A stretch of DNA of 64,000 nt from Anas platyrhynchos (taxonomy: Eukaryota > Chordata > Aves > Anseriformes > Anatidae): assembly GCF_047663525.1 (NCBI RefSeq), contig NC_092600.1, forward strand, positions 8,715,501 to 8,779,500, read 5' to 3'. Numbering within the stretch: position 1 is the first letter of the stretch; each line of letters starts with the position of its first letter. The notes beneath the pieces are model-generated. The model made no database searches, was not told where the DNA came from, and was given only the letters and a program-made list of their open reading frames with translations. Of the stretch, positions 23,851 through 33,952 are shown one piece after another. A program made the translations under genes and the position numbers.

Positions 23851-25875
23851 AAGGGGTATGCCAGATCCTTGCATGTCCTTCAGCTGCAAGGAAGAAGGAG
23901 TGGGCGGGGGGGCTGCTTTAGTTTGGAGAAAAGTAGAGTCCCTTGCTGGAGGAGATTGAAAACCGTGTTCATCCAATTATTGACCGCAGCACTTAATCGC
24001 TTTGCCCTGGATCGCCCTGGCAGCCACAGGGGCACTGGAGGTGGGAGGCAGAAAGGGTTTAATAAAGAAGCAATTTTATAAAGGAATTCTTTGCTTTAGG
24101 CATTTGCTGTAGGAGTGGGAAAATGATGGTTTTTTTCTCCAATAATGCCAGTGAAAGCAAGAAGAGCAGAGCTCTGCGTTGTATGTAGCTTCTGGGCGAC
24201 TGACCCCATGTGCTCCCACGGCCCGTGGAGACCCCACAGAGGAGCTGAGGAGAGGGGCAGAAAAAAGGGGGAGAGAAAGCTCTGCTGGGAGCCCCCTGCA
24301 CTGCCCCTCACCCAGGATTGCTGCAGGATGGGCAGTCCCTGCAGGGACAAGCTCTGCAAGGACCACTGCCCTGGGACCATTGCTGGTCCCACCAGCCACA
24401 TGCCCTCACCCCAAAAACCGCAGCAGATTTCTTTGCTTGGTGTCCCTGCAGCGGTGAGACAGGACGGGCAAATGGGCCAGGAGCTGTGCTGGGAGCTTGC
24501 CCCCACGCCGGGGAGTCGTGCAGCTGCAGCCCAGCCAATTTCAGCCAGCAATCTGTGCAAACACGTCGCCTGTCCCCAGCACATTCATCCTCCTCAGGAA
24601 GCGTTTGATTGGCATTCAGGCACAGCCTCTTCTGAACAACCCAAGCTATGATTTATGCGACGCTTTTGTTTTCAGACACTGTTGTCAGCAATACCCATCC
24701 TCAGGCGAAGCCGCCGATGCCTGCAGATTTCCAAAGGTCGTTATCGTGGCCACGCTGCCCTTGTTGAAGGGTAACAAACAGAAGCTTTGGTAAAAGTAGG
24801 AATGATCATTTGTTAATTCTCGCCCGTGGCTATGCTCAGCCTCCTCCCCTGAAACCAGAGGCCCCAGGGACAGCATTTCATCCCAGGAAAGAGGAGAAAA
24901 CAAATTGATATACTGTCCTGGGCTCCAAAGAGTCTCCTACAGCTGGAGAAAATAAGTGGTATTTTCACACCAGTTAGTCAGAGGTTTCCTCTTCCTAAAC
25001 TGTCTGAGTGCTCAATATCTGCCATACACACAGAGCAACAAAATAGTTTTTCCAGCATTAACGACAAAGAATGCAAGACAGAATCACTATGGATTAACAA
25101 GCGGCCAAATTATGTGTTTGTTTGTGTTTATTTCTGTGGGAAATCTGTGTTTCAGCTGCAGCCCCTGGATACAAGAACAGCTGATCACTGCACAGTGGCC
25201 AGCCCTCACCTTCCTGATGCAAAACGATTTGCTTTGCCCCCAGGGCCCAAGTGGATCCAGCTGCACCATTCCCCTTCCTCCAGGTGACCTGCAGCTCTCC
25301 CTGTGGGCACCAAGGAGGGTGCACACCCAGATCTCCTCCTCCCCTATGTGGGCTCACCCTGCACAAGGCCCGTTCATCTGCCCTGTCTGCACAGCCTGCT
25401 TTCAAAGCCATCTCCACAGGCAACGTCCCAGATACATCTACAAGATCTGGGCCTGATAAAGTGAGCAGAGAGCAGAGCTTTAGGGATTTGGACCCAAGAG
25501 AGTTTTGGCCTTCTTGGGAAATGTCTCTTGTGACTCCTGGGCTTCCCATTTGCCTTTCTCCAGCCTCCACTCCCCAAGTGCTGACATTGCAGGGCAGCAG
25601 CCAGCCTCCTGCCTGTCTTGTTAACACAGTGAGGACTGAAGATCCTTCTGCAGGTCCCCAAAGGATGCTTTGCCTCCATGCCTCTGAAGGAAGGCCACCA
25701 CCACCTCCCCCGAGCAACCAAAGCCCCGGGATGCCACCAGCACAGGGCCACAGTGCGGGGTCTGGGCTGCACGGCCACTGCTTGGTGGCAGAGGTTGGGA
25801 TGGGACTGCAGGGCCATCCCTTGGCCACCACCCCCAGCAGATGAGCTCCCAGGCAGCCCCAGCACCACCAGTATA

Positions 25876-26143
25876 AGCGTGCCATATTGCCCATTTAACG
25901 CCCAGGCCCAGCACTGCAGAGCAGCTCTGCTCCTCCTTCAGCCCAGTGCCTCTCGGCTTCAGAAGAAGGCTGGAAAATGTGAACCACCTCAAAGGAGCCT
26001 GTTGGTAAATGCCATTATTCTGAAGGGGCTTAAGAACCATTTGTGGCTTCTAAGCTGTGATTCATGATCAGCTGGGCCTGGGTTGTGATCTCTGAATGCT
26101 TTTGGCTGGTGACTCTGTTGCAACTCTTCCCTGGGGCGCTGCT
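25876..26143 (-). repeat. Inverted duplicated element, arm B
   Basis: This is the reverse-complement partner of 20699-20964, separated from it by about 4.9 kb. It carries three extra bases in the core compared with arm A. Read on the + strand, both arms' shared frame ends in KGLKNHLWLLSCDS and a stop, but no start, splice site or homology supports coding. A small CpG cluster begins about 130 bp to the right. Confidence 0.9.
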
Positions 26144-26267
26144 GCTGGTTTTTCTCAGTATATCAAACCTTAAAAAAAATAAAAAAAATCCAGCCCCAGT
26201 GCAACAAGTGCTCCTCCAGCCTGTCACGGCCAGGCATCTCACTCCGCACAGTGAATGGGGTTTTGCA

Positions 26268-26362
26268 TTAGCTTCGGAGCCGGCGGGTCCTCGCCATCTC
26301 CCCGCGATGGGCGCTGAGCTCGGCGAGTAGCACAGCAGGCGGGGGGGAGCCGCCTGACTCAT
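26268..26362. other. Small CpG cluster
   Basis: About 12 CpGs in 95 bp, about 130 bp beyond arm B of the inverted duplicated element. No TATA box or splice site is obvious. Confidence 0.4.
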
Positions 26363-26528
26363 GGTTCTCTGCTCCTCCGGCTGCTGTGTTGGGAGGAACA
26401 GGCTGCTCTGACAAGGTGGCACATCACGAGAAAGCCCACACTGCTGAAGACATCTCCCTGCTCCCTCTCCCAGGAGCACCCAGCGCAGTAGCGGTTCACA
26501 GCTCTTTTTCATTCCTCCCCACTCAAAG

Positions 26529-26547
26529 AAAAAAAAAAAAAAAAAAA
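26529..26547. repeat. A19 homopolymer
   Basis: Uninterrupted run of 19 A. Confidence 0.95.
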
Positions 26548-28074
26548 GCCCCGAGCGTTTCTGTTTCCTGAGGGATGTAGAATATGTCAATCAGGAGAGA
26601 GGTGAAATCCCACAGAATGTGAAATCCCACATTTTGAAGGCATCTCACTAGCACACAGGTGCCAGGAGAGGCGTCTGGGGAGGGAGGGCAACTGCTAACA
26701 GAGAACCCGCATTAAAGCCCTCGTGTGCTGCTGTTTGGCTGCAGCAGTGCTAGCAGCCCGTGTTGTTCTTTTGGCAGAGGCAACTGCCCTTAAATCAGTT
26801 GGTTTGGCTCAATTTGTTAGGGAATAATAAAATTCAGTTGGTTGTGTTGCGTAATGTGGAGTTCCTTCAACCTGTTTCGGTATTAAAGTGCTTGATCTCG
26901 TGCAGCTCCTGGAGGGGGCATAGACGTGAAATTAAGTCACTGCAAACCCAACAGGAGCCTAAAAGAGGAGGATGAGGAGAGAAGTGTCCAGGAGGCAGGG
27001 AGAGGTCAGCAGATGGTCCCTGCTTCAGTGCCCCTGACTTGCAGAGGAAGGAAAGATGAAAACCACAGTATTATACACACTTGAAAAGTCCCAGGAGCCA
27101 ACAGCTCCCATCTGCGGAGCAGCTTTCGTAAACACTGAGGATTTACCCACCAAACTCAAGTTTGGAGATGTGCCTGGATGTTTCCAAGGAATCTGAGGAA
27201 AGACGTTTCTGTTTCTGGACAACCAAAACTATCACATTTCCTGGCTAGAGTGAGGCTCTCTAAACTAGAAAATGTGCAAATATGTTTTACCATGAGTGGG
27301 CACATCCTAAACAAGGGTAATCAGAGAAACTCTTTTCAGCACTGCTCTATTTACATGTGTTACAGATTGAAAAGAAAAATCTTATCCCCAGTTGGCCTGG
27401 CGTATAACCATAAACGCCTTGGCTAAGTCCTCTTCCAGCTTTGGGAAGCGAGACCAAAGCACCTCTTGGCACCCTCTGCTTTATTCACCTGCCAGGTGTG
27501 TTGGAGGAGCGATGGGGGCAGCGCTGGATCAAGATGAACCTCCTTCTGTTGTTAAAAATGCCCATCCCTCCCTCCCTTGCTCCTCAGAGGGTGATGCTGC
27601 TATGGGGATCATTGTTCTGGGCTCACTAAACGGCTCCTGCTTGCTCACAGAGACCACCAAGCACCCAGCCCAGCTGCTCACAGCTGGCTCAGGAGGTCAC
27701 ACCTACAGCCAGCTTTCTGCTCCGAGTTAATGAAATGAGAGATGCTGTTAAGAGCCTCGTGCTGCTGCTCACCCCAGGGAGAGCAGAGGGAAGCCCAGGT
27801 GAAAGCAGGGAAAGTCTCCAACCCCACATAAACAGCCTCCCAAGGGACATTTCTGGCAGGGGAAAGCATCCTCCAGAGCCACGTTTGGACAGGGTCTCCC
27901 CTGGACAGTGGAGCAGCTGCCGATGTGAGCTGAGATTTCTGTCTCACAAACAGCTCCTTGAATTGCTCTTGGCATTGACTTTTTCTGTTCAGCTAATTAA
28001 AAATCTGTCTTTGAGTCATAAGCCCCCATTAGTAATAATTTGCTTTGCACTTCTCCAGTGATTTATGGCTGAGA

Positions 28075-28126
28075 TATCAAAGTGCTTTAGAAACATTAAT
28101 TAATCCTTCTAATACCCAGGGGACTG
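28075..28126 (+). mobile_element. MIR-type SINE fragment upstream of the SPINK1-like gene
   Basis: CAAAGTGCTTTAGAAACATT followed by AATTAATCC and TAATACCCAGGGG matches the same part of the amniote MIR consensus as the copy at 13868. It lies about 650 bp upstream of the SPINK1-like promoter. Only about 50 bp are recognisable. Confidence 0.5.
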
Positions 28127-28647
28127 ATCCGCTCTCCACAGTGCACTATTGGCGGAGTAAATGTAGGAGATCCCCGGGGCTTACTCCAACATGCAGGCAG
28201 GGAGATGGGCAGCATCTGACCCAGCGAGCTCATTTCAGCTGCCTGCCTGCCATCGGGGAGATGTGCAGGCAAAATAACAGCACTCAGCGTGCAGCCACAG
28301 CGAGCCCAAGGCACCTCCAGGCTCTCTGCCCTCCAGCAGCATCTCCTGCTGCTGCCTCCATCTGTCCGGGTGGGAAGGGGAGCTGTGGCACCCCAGAGCC
28401 CTGCGAGTGGCTGTGGCAGGGTCATTAATCAAAGCTGCTCTACTCCTGCTAATGGGATTGAGCTCACTGATGCATTCCCCTTGCTGCCCTGCCCGTTTCC
28501 CCATCCTCCCTCTTGTCCAAAATCTCTTTTTCCCTGCTTTGCAGTGCAGACCCAAGCTGTCTGCCAACAGCCCCACCAGCGATAAGGATGGTGACCTCCA
28601 TGGCAAGTGCTGAGGCTTTCAGCCCTGTGAGCACCGGTGTGCCATTT

Positions 28648-28669
28648 GCCACCTGGCCTTGTCCCTGTG
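28648..28669 (+). promoter_or_regulatory. Candidate PTF1 (PTF1A/RBPJ-type) acinar site
   Basis: An E-box CACCTG (28650-28655) is followed one helical turn later by a TC-box-like TTGTCCC (28659-28665). The arrangement closely resembles the PTF1 element of acinar enzyme genes such as elastase I (CACCTG, spacer, TTTTCCC), with one mismatch in the TC box. It lies about 90 bp upstream of the TATA box, the expected place for pancreatic expression. Confidence 0.5.
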
Positions 28670-28741
28670 TGTCAAATGTCATCGCTGCAAGACTCCGGGG
28701 TGGAGCTGGCCATGGAGGGTGGTGCCAGAGGTGGGGAAAGG

Positions 28742-28747
28742 TATAAA
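28742..28747 (+). promoter_or_regulatory. TATA box of the SPINK1-like gene
   Basis: TATAAA lies in a G-rich context 98 nt upstream of the ATG. A start site near 28772 is expected from the usual 25-30 nt spacing, giving a 5' UTR of about 68 nt with no intron visible. Confidence 0.75.
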
Positions 28748-28771
28748 GGTCCAGGTACGGGCTGCTGGAGG

Positions 28772-28839
28772 TGGGATCTCAGGGAGCCAGAGCTGTCCTG
28801 TTTCCCCTTTGCCGTCTCCAGTCAAGTATCACCTTGACC
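28772..28839 (+). other. Inferred 5' UTR of the SPINK1-like gene
   Basis: This segment runs from the start site predicted by the TATA box to the ATG. It contains no upstream ATG in a good context. The start position is estimated from TATA spacing only. Confidence 0.5.
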
Positions 28840-28894
28840 ATGAAGGCAGTCGGTATTTTCCTGCTCCTCTTCCTGGCAATCTGCTTCTACCAAG
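28840..28894 (+). CDS. SPINK1: SPINK1-like coding exon 1 (signal peptide)
   Basis: The ATG at 28840 opens 18 codons plus one base, ending CAAG before the donor GTGAGT at 28895. It encodes a signal peptide with a Leu/Phe/Ile core. The 55-nt coding length equals that of human SPINK1 exon 1. This ATG is chosen because it lies about 98 nt downstream of a TATA box and directly begins a signal peptide. Confidence 0.9.
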
Positions 28895-31800
28895 GTGAGT
28901 GCAACATTTTGCTTCGGAGCTGGTTCTTCTCCTCGCTAAAGCCCCCACGTCTGCCACGTGGGGAGGCAGGGCTGGGAAGAGGCCAGCTGCTGCTGGGACT
29001 TTGCTCCAGGCCTGGGCAGGGAACAAGAGCACTCCCAGGGCATGCTGCAAAGGCCAACGGGCACCAAACCGGTGGTCTGCAAGCAAGCCTGATGGAAAGG
29101 CTCTAAAAGGATGTCTGGCTCCCAGAACAAACAGACCTGCTGGGCTGACACTTTTCCTTCAGGGCCGGAATGTGTCTGGGAGCTGGTGGTTTCTAGGAAA
29201 GTGCCGTTCTTTTAGAGGGAATAGGTGCTGTTCTTGTTTTAAAAAAAGCAAAGCCAAGACGACAGGAAACAGATCTATAGAAGGGAAAATGCAGATCTCG
29301 TTCCCAAAGTCAACATTTAAGCCAACTGTGTTTTCAAAATCCCATATGGTGCAGAGGGATGAGAACACGAGCTGTTGCTGCTCTTCAGGTCCCGCTCACC
29401 AGGGATTTCTGCATTAGGGGGGCTCATTCCCAATGCTTCTGAAGCAAGTCCTCCGTCATCCTATTTACTGTGCTGCAGTTGCCATTGCAGAGCAGTCTGA
29501 GCATAGAACATGGCTGCCTTTTAGAGGAGCTAAGCACGTAGCGAGACTCAGCTCCTGGGACTGGACTGGTGCTCATCCAAAGTAAAGTCCCTGAAACACC
29601 AAACGGTGCAGCTGTCAGGTCCTCAGCACCAAACGGTCCCACTGCAGCCCCAAAGCTATTGAGCCACACTGGCTGGTAATGTAGATGTTGCCTAAATCCT
29701 CTAAGTAAATGACTTCTGGATCTATAGGCAACCCAAGGTCTTCTAAGTACTGTTTTTTCATAGAAAAATTCAGGCTGTTTTTGAAAACACCCCCACCACA
29801 TGTTCCAACCGTGCCATCCTAGCCATCAGTTCAGGGCCAGCATCTCCACGGAGAAGCCCACCACAGTCACAGCTCACTCCCACCAGCTTTGGTGTGAGAC
29901 CTCAGGGTTCACTCATTTCTCCTTCTAGTAGAAACCCTTCAGGAGATCCTCTCCTTCAGCAACTTGCCTTTTGTTCTGCTGCCTTGTGGTGCAAAACCAC
30001 TGACACCAGAAAAATCCCCCTAGATTCACTCCAGGAGCAGGGCAGCACCGGCAGGAGTTTCTCAGCTACCCACAAACAAGTTATAGGAGATAACAGCAGC
30101 CACCTTTGCTCCCTGGCAGCTGGAGCAAACATCATGGAAAGTTGTTAGACATGCATCTGGCCTTGGCAGGGAGTTGCACCATCATGGTCTTTCTGCCAGG
30201 GGGAAGAGGCAGACGCAGCAGGGACCCAGCAGCAAAACGGGAGATGATGGGAGGTATTTATTTGGTGGGCTTTTCAAAGCACAACGTAAAGATGTATGGT
30301 CCTCAGGCTGAAACATCTTTTGTGAAAGACGCCAGCCTGAGTGAAGAAGGGTGCTGAGGTGTCTTCTCTCTCTCTCCACATTTTCTCTAGGAGATGCTGA
30401 GCCAGACGGCGCTGCTGACCAAGGAACAGAGGTGAAGGCTCCCATTTCTGTGTAGCACGAGGGCATGCCCAGCTGAGGGGAGAGAGCACTGCCCCATGCA
30501 CCTGGGAGCCACTCTTGCTAAATACAATGAATTAATGTGAGCTGCTGGGTTGGCAGCACATGTTGATGCCTGGGAAATGCCTTCCACCTGCTGTGCCACA
30601 GCAAAATCCCAGTGATGGTGTTGGTTTCCCACTGCACTTCCCCCACACTCAGTGGAGGAAAACTTAATACAGAGCTGAACATTGCTGTTACCTGCCAAGA
30701 AGATCTGAGCTCCCATTTCTCTACTTGTAATGTGACGGCAGGCATCCCTGTGGCCAAAGGCAATAAAAACTGGGGAGAACCTCATCAAACACTGCCCGTG
30801 GAGCATTACTTGCTCAGTATTGTCACTCCCATGGGAGTGCCAGGTGAAGTTCAGCTGGCCAAGGGATGGTGATGTGGTCCCAGTGTTTCTGAAAGTTCAC
30901 AGCAGAGTGCTGAGCAAGCTGCAATGGGTTACCAAGATACACAAGACATGCACAACCCTGTGAATGCAAAGCTCTTTCGGTAAGCTGAAAGCATGTTTAA
31001 TAATTTCAGCATTATCCCTTCCTGTCTCCAGGCAAACTGTGGCAACTACGACCTAAGGAAAGGCTGTACAAAGATCTTCGACCCCATCTGTGGCACGGAT
31101 GATGTCCTATACAGCAACGAGTGCTTGCTGTGCAGCCAGAACCTGTGAGTATCGGGATGGACCTCCTGCAAAGTCCAAGCACCCCGCAGATGATGGTACC
31201 ACATGTGCCTGGGATTTCCTAGAAAGCAAGCTGCTAGCACGCAGCTGGCTGGGGTGTGGGCAGCCAGCCCAGCACATCTGGCACTCATCTGGCCTCCTGC
31301 GGAGATGCTGCTCCTGCTGCTCCGAGCACGTGGGCTCCAGCTGTGTTATAGGGCCGTGGGGTGATCCTCACAGCACACATGCTGCAGCCCCATCTGCCCA
31401 CACACGGAGACCACCCGGCCAAAATCTCCCCACACCTGCAGCAGCGATGGCTTCAGCTGCGCTGGCGGGTGTCCAGGAGCTCAGACAAATGGCAGAACCC
31501 CCAAAGTCTGTCCAGATCTAGCGCACAGGCAGGGAAATATATTTTTTCAGCTGAATATTTTTTTCAGCTGAGCTCAGACATGCGGTGGCTGAGGAAAAAA
31601 CATGGCTTTTCACACCAGCAGTTTACAGCTGAGCTCTGCTTTCTGTCTTCTCCGCATATGAAAGGTTACAATTTGCTCTGGTTATTTTTAAGAAGCCTTT
31701 ATTTAATCTGTGCTGGTGCCAGATTGCGCTGACAGCAGAAGGCCAGGTCCGATAGCTAGCGAAGTGTCTGGCAGGACTTACTTTATTTCATCTGGCTTGG

Positions 31801-33668
31801 GCCCTGGGTAATTCGGAGTGTATTTATACATTGTAAGTGCTCCATGTCAGACGAGCGAAGGAATTACCTCCAACTCGATGCTATTAGGTATTGGAAAATC
31901 CCTGTTGGGAAGACTGAGGCTTGTCTGTGGCCCAGTGCCCCAGTCTGTGGGGCTAAGGGAGCCTCACCCTTGACTTTCCCCGGTTGGAGGCAGGGTTTTG
32001 GGGCCATCATCACGCACTCATTTGCCACCCGCAGACATGCTTTTAACAGGAGCTCAAATTCCATCTTTTCTGTCCCTGGATGAGTAGAACTGTCGAGCCA
32101 AGTTCTACTCTTAGGAGCATTTCCTCCCAGCTAACCCTGCAGTAACAAGGAACAGAGTCCAGACCACCAAAGCAAAGAGCCTGGATGAGAACTGCTGCTC
32201 TGGCTAGCCCCTCTTTCCTTCACTGACCCAAGCCCCAACCCCATATCCTGCTCCTGCCCTGCTCTTTTGCACTGAAGGGCCGAAGAAGCAGCAGTTGGGC
32301 AGAGAGGTGCTGAGCAGGATCCCCTGACCGAAGGCGCCACAGTTAATGACCTGGCGCGGCGGTAATGACCATGCTGGAAGCCAGCAGCCCAGCACCAGCT
32401 GCCGGCTGCGCTGTGCAGCAGATGGGGGTGGGAGGTTCGTCAGACACAACATCGTTAGGGCTTTGGCCAGGAACCAGCAGCGGGGGAATGAGAGCGAGGA
32501 AGGCTTCGAAGCCCGGCACGCAGGGAGCAAAGCGGTGTTGAGGACGCTGCATGAATCCTCCCGGTGCTGAGCCTGGCTTCAAAGGGGATGGAGACCTCGG
32601 GAGTCAAGGGAGGAAAAGCATGGGGTGTGAAAAAGAGAGCTGGTGGTGGATCCACAGAGGGAAGGGAGCAGCTGGTGCTGGTGCTCACCCTGCTTTAACA
32701 ATTAACAGTCCCCTCTCCTCCAAACTCCTGTTTGTGCAAGCTCCTGGCTCCTGGAAATACGCTGCCCCTCTGGCTCTAAGCACCAGGCTCTGCAGCTCCC
32801 CAGTAAAGATCCCAAGCAAAGAAGTTGTGGGGCTAGGAACAGCCATTCAGGGTGTGAAACCAGCCTGATGGCAGCTGGAGGGCTGCAAGGAGCCCGGGGA
32901 TATCTACAGCGAGAGCAGCTGCCAGGTCTCTGTGCACCACTGCATCACCCACTGCCTGTGGTCATCCCACTGGCAGCAGCGTGCAAAATGCTTCTTTCCA
33001 AATTGCAAAATAGCTTGAAAATCACTTCACCAGCATTTCACTATGCACCTGAGAACCAGGTGGGTCTTTCCAAAGAGGACAACATCACGATTCCACGTGA
33101 AAATAGAACAATTTGGAGTAATTAGGTCCGCTACTGGGCAAAAATAATAGCAGCATTTTTTTGCAGGTTCCTTTTTAATATTTTCCTCACTTTTGATGCA
33201 GAAGCAGTCAGCAAAGGAAGTTGGGAGCAGACCCAAGCAAGACACAATGACAGGCATTTGTCTGCAAAAACCCCCACACAAAGTCGTAACCTTTATCATC
33301 CACAGCCAGGCAGGCATCAAAGGTGCCTAACATCTGTCCTTACAGCAAAAAGGTGAATTATTCTGCCAGGAGGCGGTAGGAAGTGCCAGCTCTTGAGCTT
33401 ATTGGAATTAATTAACCTATGTCCATGGTAACCCTGAACTCCCTGTCAAAAATATGTGAGCTTACTTACAACAGTGTATAATGCTTAAATGATGACTTAA
33501 GCAGTATTTTCCTTTCTTTCTTCGTCCTCTGAACCAGACTCTGCTGTGTATCAGGCACCTGAAGGCATTTTTAACCTCTCTTCCAGGCAAAGACATACTA
33601 ATGTGCGGATAAAGCACAGGGGAAAGTGCCAAAACCCGTCCCCACGCTCCAACCCCGCTCAAAACTAA
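28840..33668 (+). CDS. SPINK1: Kazal-type serine protease inhibitor, SPINK1-like (four coding exons)
   Basis: Coding exons are 28840-28894, 30391-30431, 31032-31144 and 33587-33668; joined they give 96 residues and a TAA stop, with GT-AG at every intron. Residues 1-18 are a hydrophobic signal peptide ([11 protein letters not shown] start), with a plausible cleavage after Ala21, then a short acidic stretch. The Kazal domain has cysteines at 35, 44, 52, 63, 66 and 84 and the hallmark CGTD...Y.NEC..C. The reactive-site pair is Lys46-Ile47 in [11 protein letters not shown], so a trypsin inhibitor is predicted, secreted with pancreatic juice where it would restrain premature trypsin activity. Intron phases 1, 0 and 2 match human SPINK1, whose coding exons end at c.55, c.87 and c.194; here they end at c.55, c.96 and c.209. 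Oddities: eight residues between Cys1 and Cys2 (human six), Asp56 where CGTDG is usual, and 12 residues after the last Cys. Another SPINK family member is possible, but motif and phases favour SPINK1. Confidence 0.9.
28895..30390 (+). other. Intron 1 of the SPINK1-like gene
   Basis: This is a 1496-bp phase-1 intron, GTGAGT to CTAG. It holds no recognisable coding exon or repeat, apart from an 11-bp motif CACCAAACGGT that occurs twice about 27 bp apart near 29600 and 29630. Confidence 0.8.
30391..30431 (+). CDS. SPINK1: SPINK1-like coding exon 2 (linker)
   Basis: The acceptor is a pyrimidine run ending ttttctctag at 30390, and the donor GTGAAG starts at 30432. The 41 nt complete the split Gly codon and encode the acidic linker [14 protein letters not shown], ending in phase 0. 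The human exon is 32 nt, so the linker is three residues longer here. Confidence 0.85.
30432..31031 (+). other. Intron 2 of the SPINK1-like gene
   Basis: This is a 600-bp phase-0 intron, GTGAAG to CCAG. I see no other features. Confidence 0.8.
31032..31144 (+). CDS. SPINK1: SPINK1-like coding exon 3 (Kazal core, Cys1-Cys5)
   Basis: The acceptor is cctgtctccag at 31031 and the donor GTGAGT is at 31145. The 113 nt encode 37 residues plus two bases and hold Cys1 to Cys5, the P1-P1' pair Lys46-Ile47 and the [13 protein letters not shown] block. The exon is 6 nt longer than the human one, which accounts for the two extra residues between Cys1 and Cys2. Confidence 0.92.
31145..33586 (+). other. 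Intron 3 of the SPINK1-like gene
   Basis: This is a 2442-bp phase-2 intron, GTGAGT to CCAG. It contains a short tandem duplication at 31539-31571 and several G-rich segments with accidental open frames. No additional Kazal exon is visible. Confidence 0.8.
31539..31571 (+). repeat. Tandem duplication, 16-17 bp unit, two copies
   Basis: ATATTTTTTCAGCTGA is directly repeated, the second copy having one more T. Each copy ends in a CAGCTG E-box. It lies inside intron 3. Confidence 0.85.
33587..33668 (+). CDS. SPINK1: SPINK1-like coding exon 4 (Cys6 and C-terminal tail)
   Basis: The acceptor is ttaacctctcttccag, ending at 33586. The exon completes a split Leu codon and encodes [14 protein letters not shown], aligning with the end of human SPINK1, which finishes on its last Cys. 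Here the next codon is CAA and the frame continues for 12 residues ([12 protein letters not shown]) to TAA at 33666. Found by extending the phase-2 donor of exon 3; it is too short to stand out as an open frame. Confidence 0.88.
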
Positions 33669-33750
33669 AAGGTGCAACCGTGCTGGAGAAGATGGCACAA
33701 AGCTGTCCCCCACCTCTACAGACTCCTAATAAACTGGAAGAACTGCAGTG
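33669..33750 (+). other. 3' UTR of the SPINK1-like gene
   Basis: A short 3' UTR of about 80 nt follows the TAA stop and contains AATAAA at 33728-33733. Cleavage is expected 10-25 nt further on. The GT-rich stretch from about 33826 could assist polyadenylation, although it is further away than usual. Confidence 0.65.
33728..33733 (+). terminator. Polyadenylation signal AATAAA
   Basis: Canonical AATAAA 60 nt after the SPINK1-like stop codon, on the coding strand. Confidence 0.75.
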
Positions 33751-33825
33751 GCTTGCCCTGGGATTTCTCTCACACACACAGCACAGCCCTTCCCCTGACA
33801 TTCAAAAAACCCTTCCTGTAAAATA

Positions 33826-33915
33826 TGGTTTTGTTGTTGTTGTTTTGGGTTTTGGTGGTTTTTTTTTTGTTGTTTGTTTTGTTGTTGTTGTTGTTTTTCC
33901 TTTTTTTTTTCCTCT

Positions 33916-33952
<37 letters not shown>

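Larger units (their letters stand above)
20965..25875. other. Spacer between the inverted arms
   Basis: About 4.9 kb with no supported gene. The long frames at 24.1-24.7 and 25.1-25.9 kb are open on both strands in C-rich DNA. It includes a purine tract near 21.7 kb and a possible CR1 end at 23.8 kb. Confidence 0.5.

Noticed and set aside
24096-24651. Overlapping frames of 160-170 codons on both strands
   Set aside because: Mutual overlap on opposite strands, Cys/Pro/Gln-rich composition, no conserved motif.
25094-25894. Longest open frame in the window, 266 codons on the - strand
   Set aside because: The complementary strand is also open for nearly 200 codons. The peptide is Gly/Trp/Cys-rich without domains, and the DNA is C-rich with few stop trinucleotides. 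No splice or promoter support.
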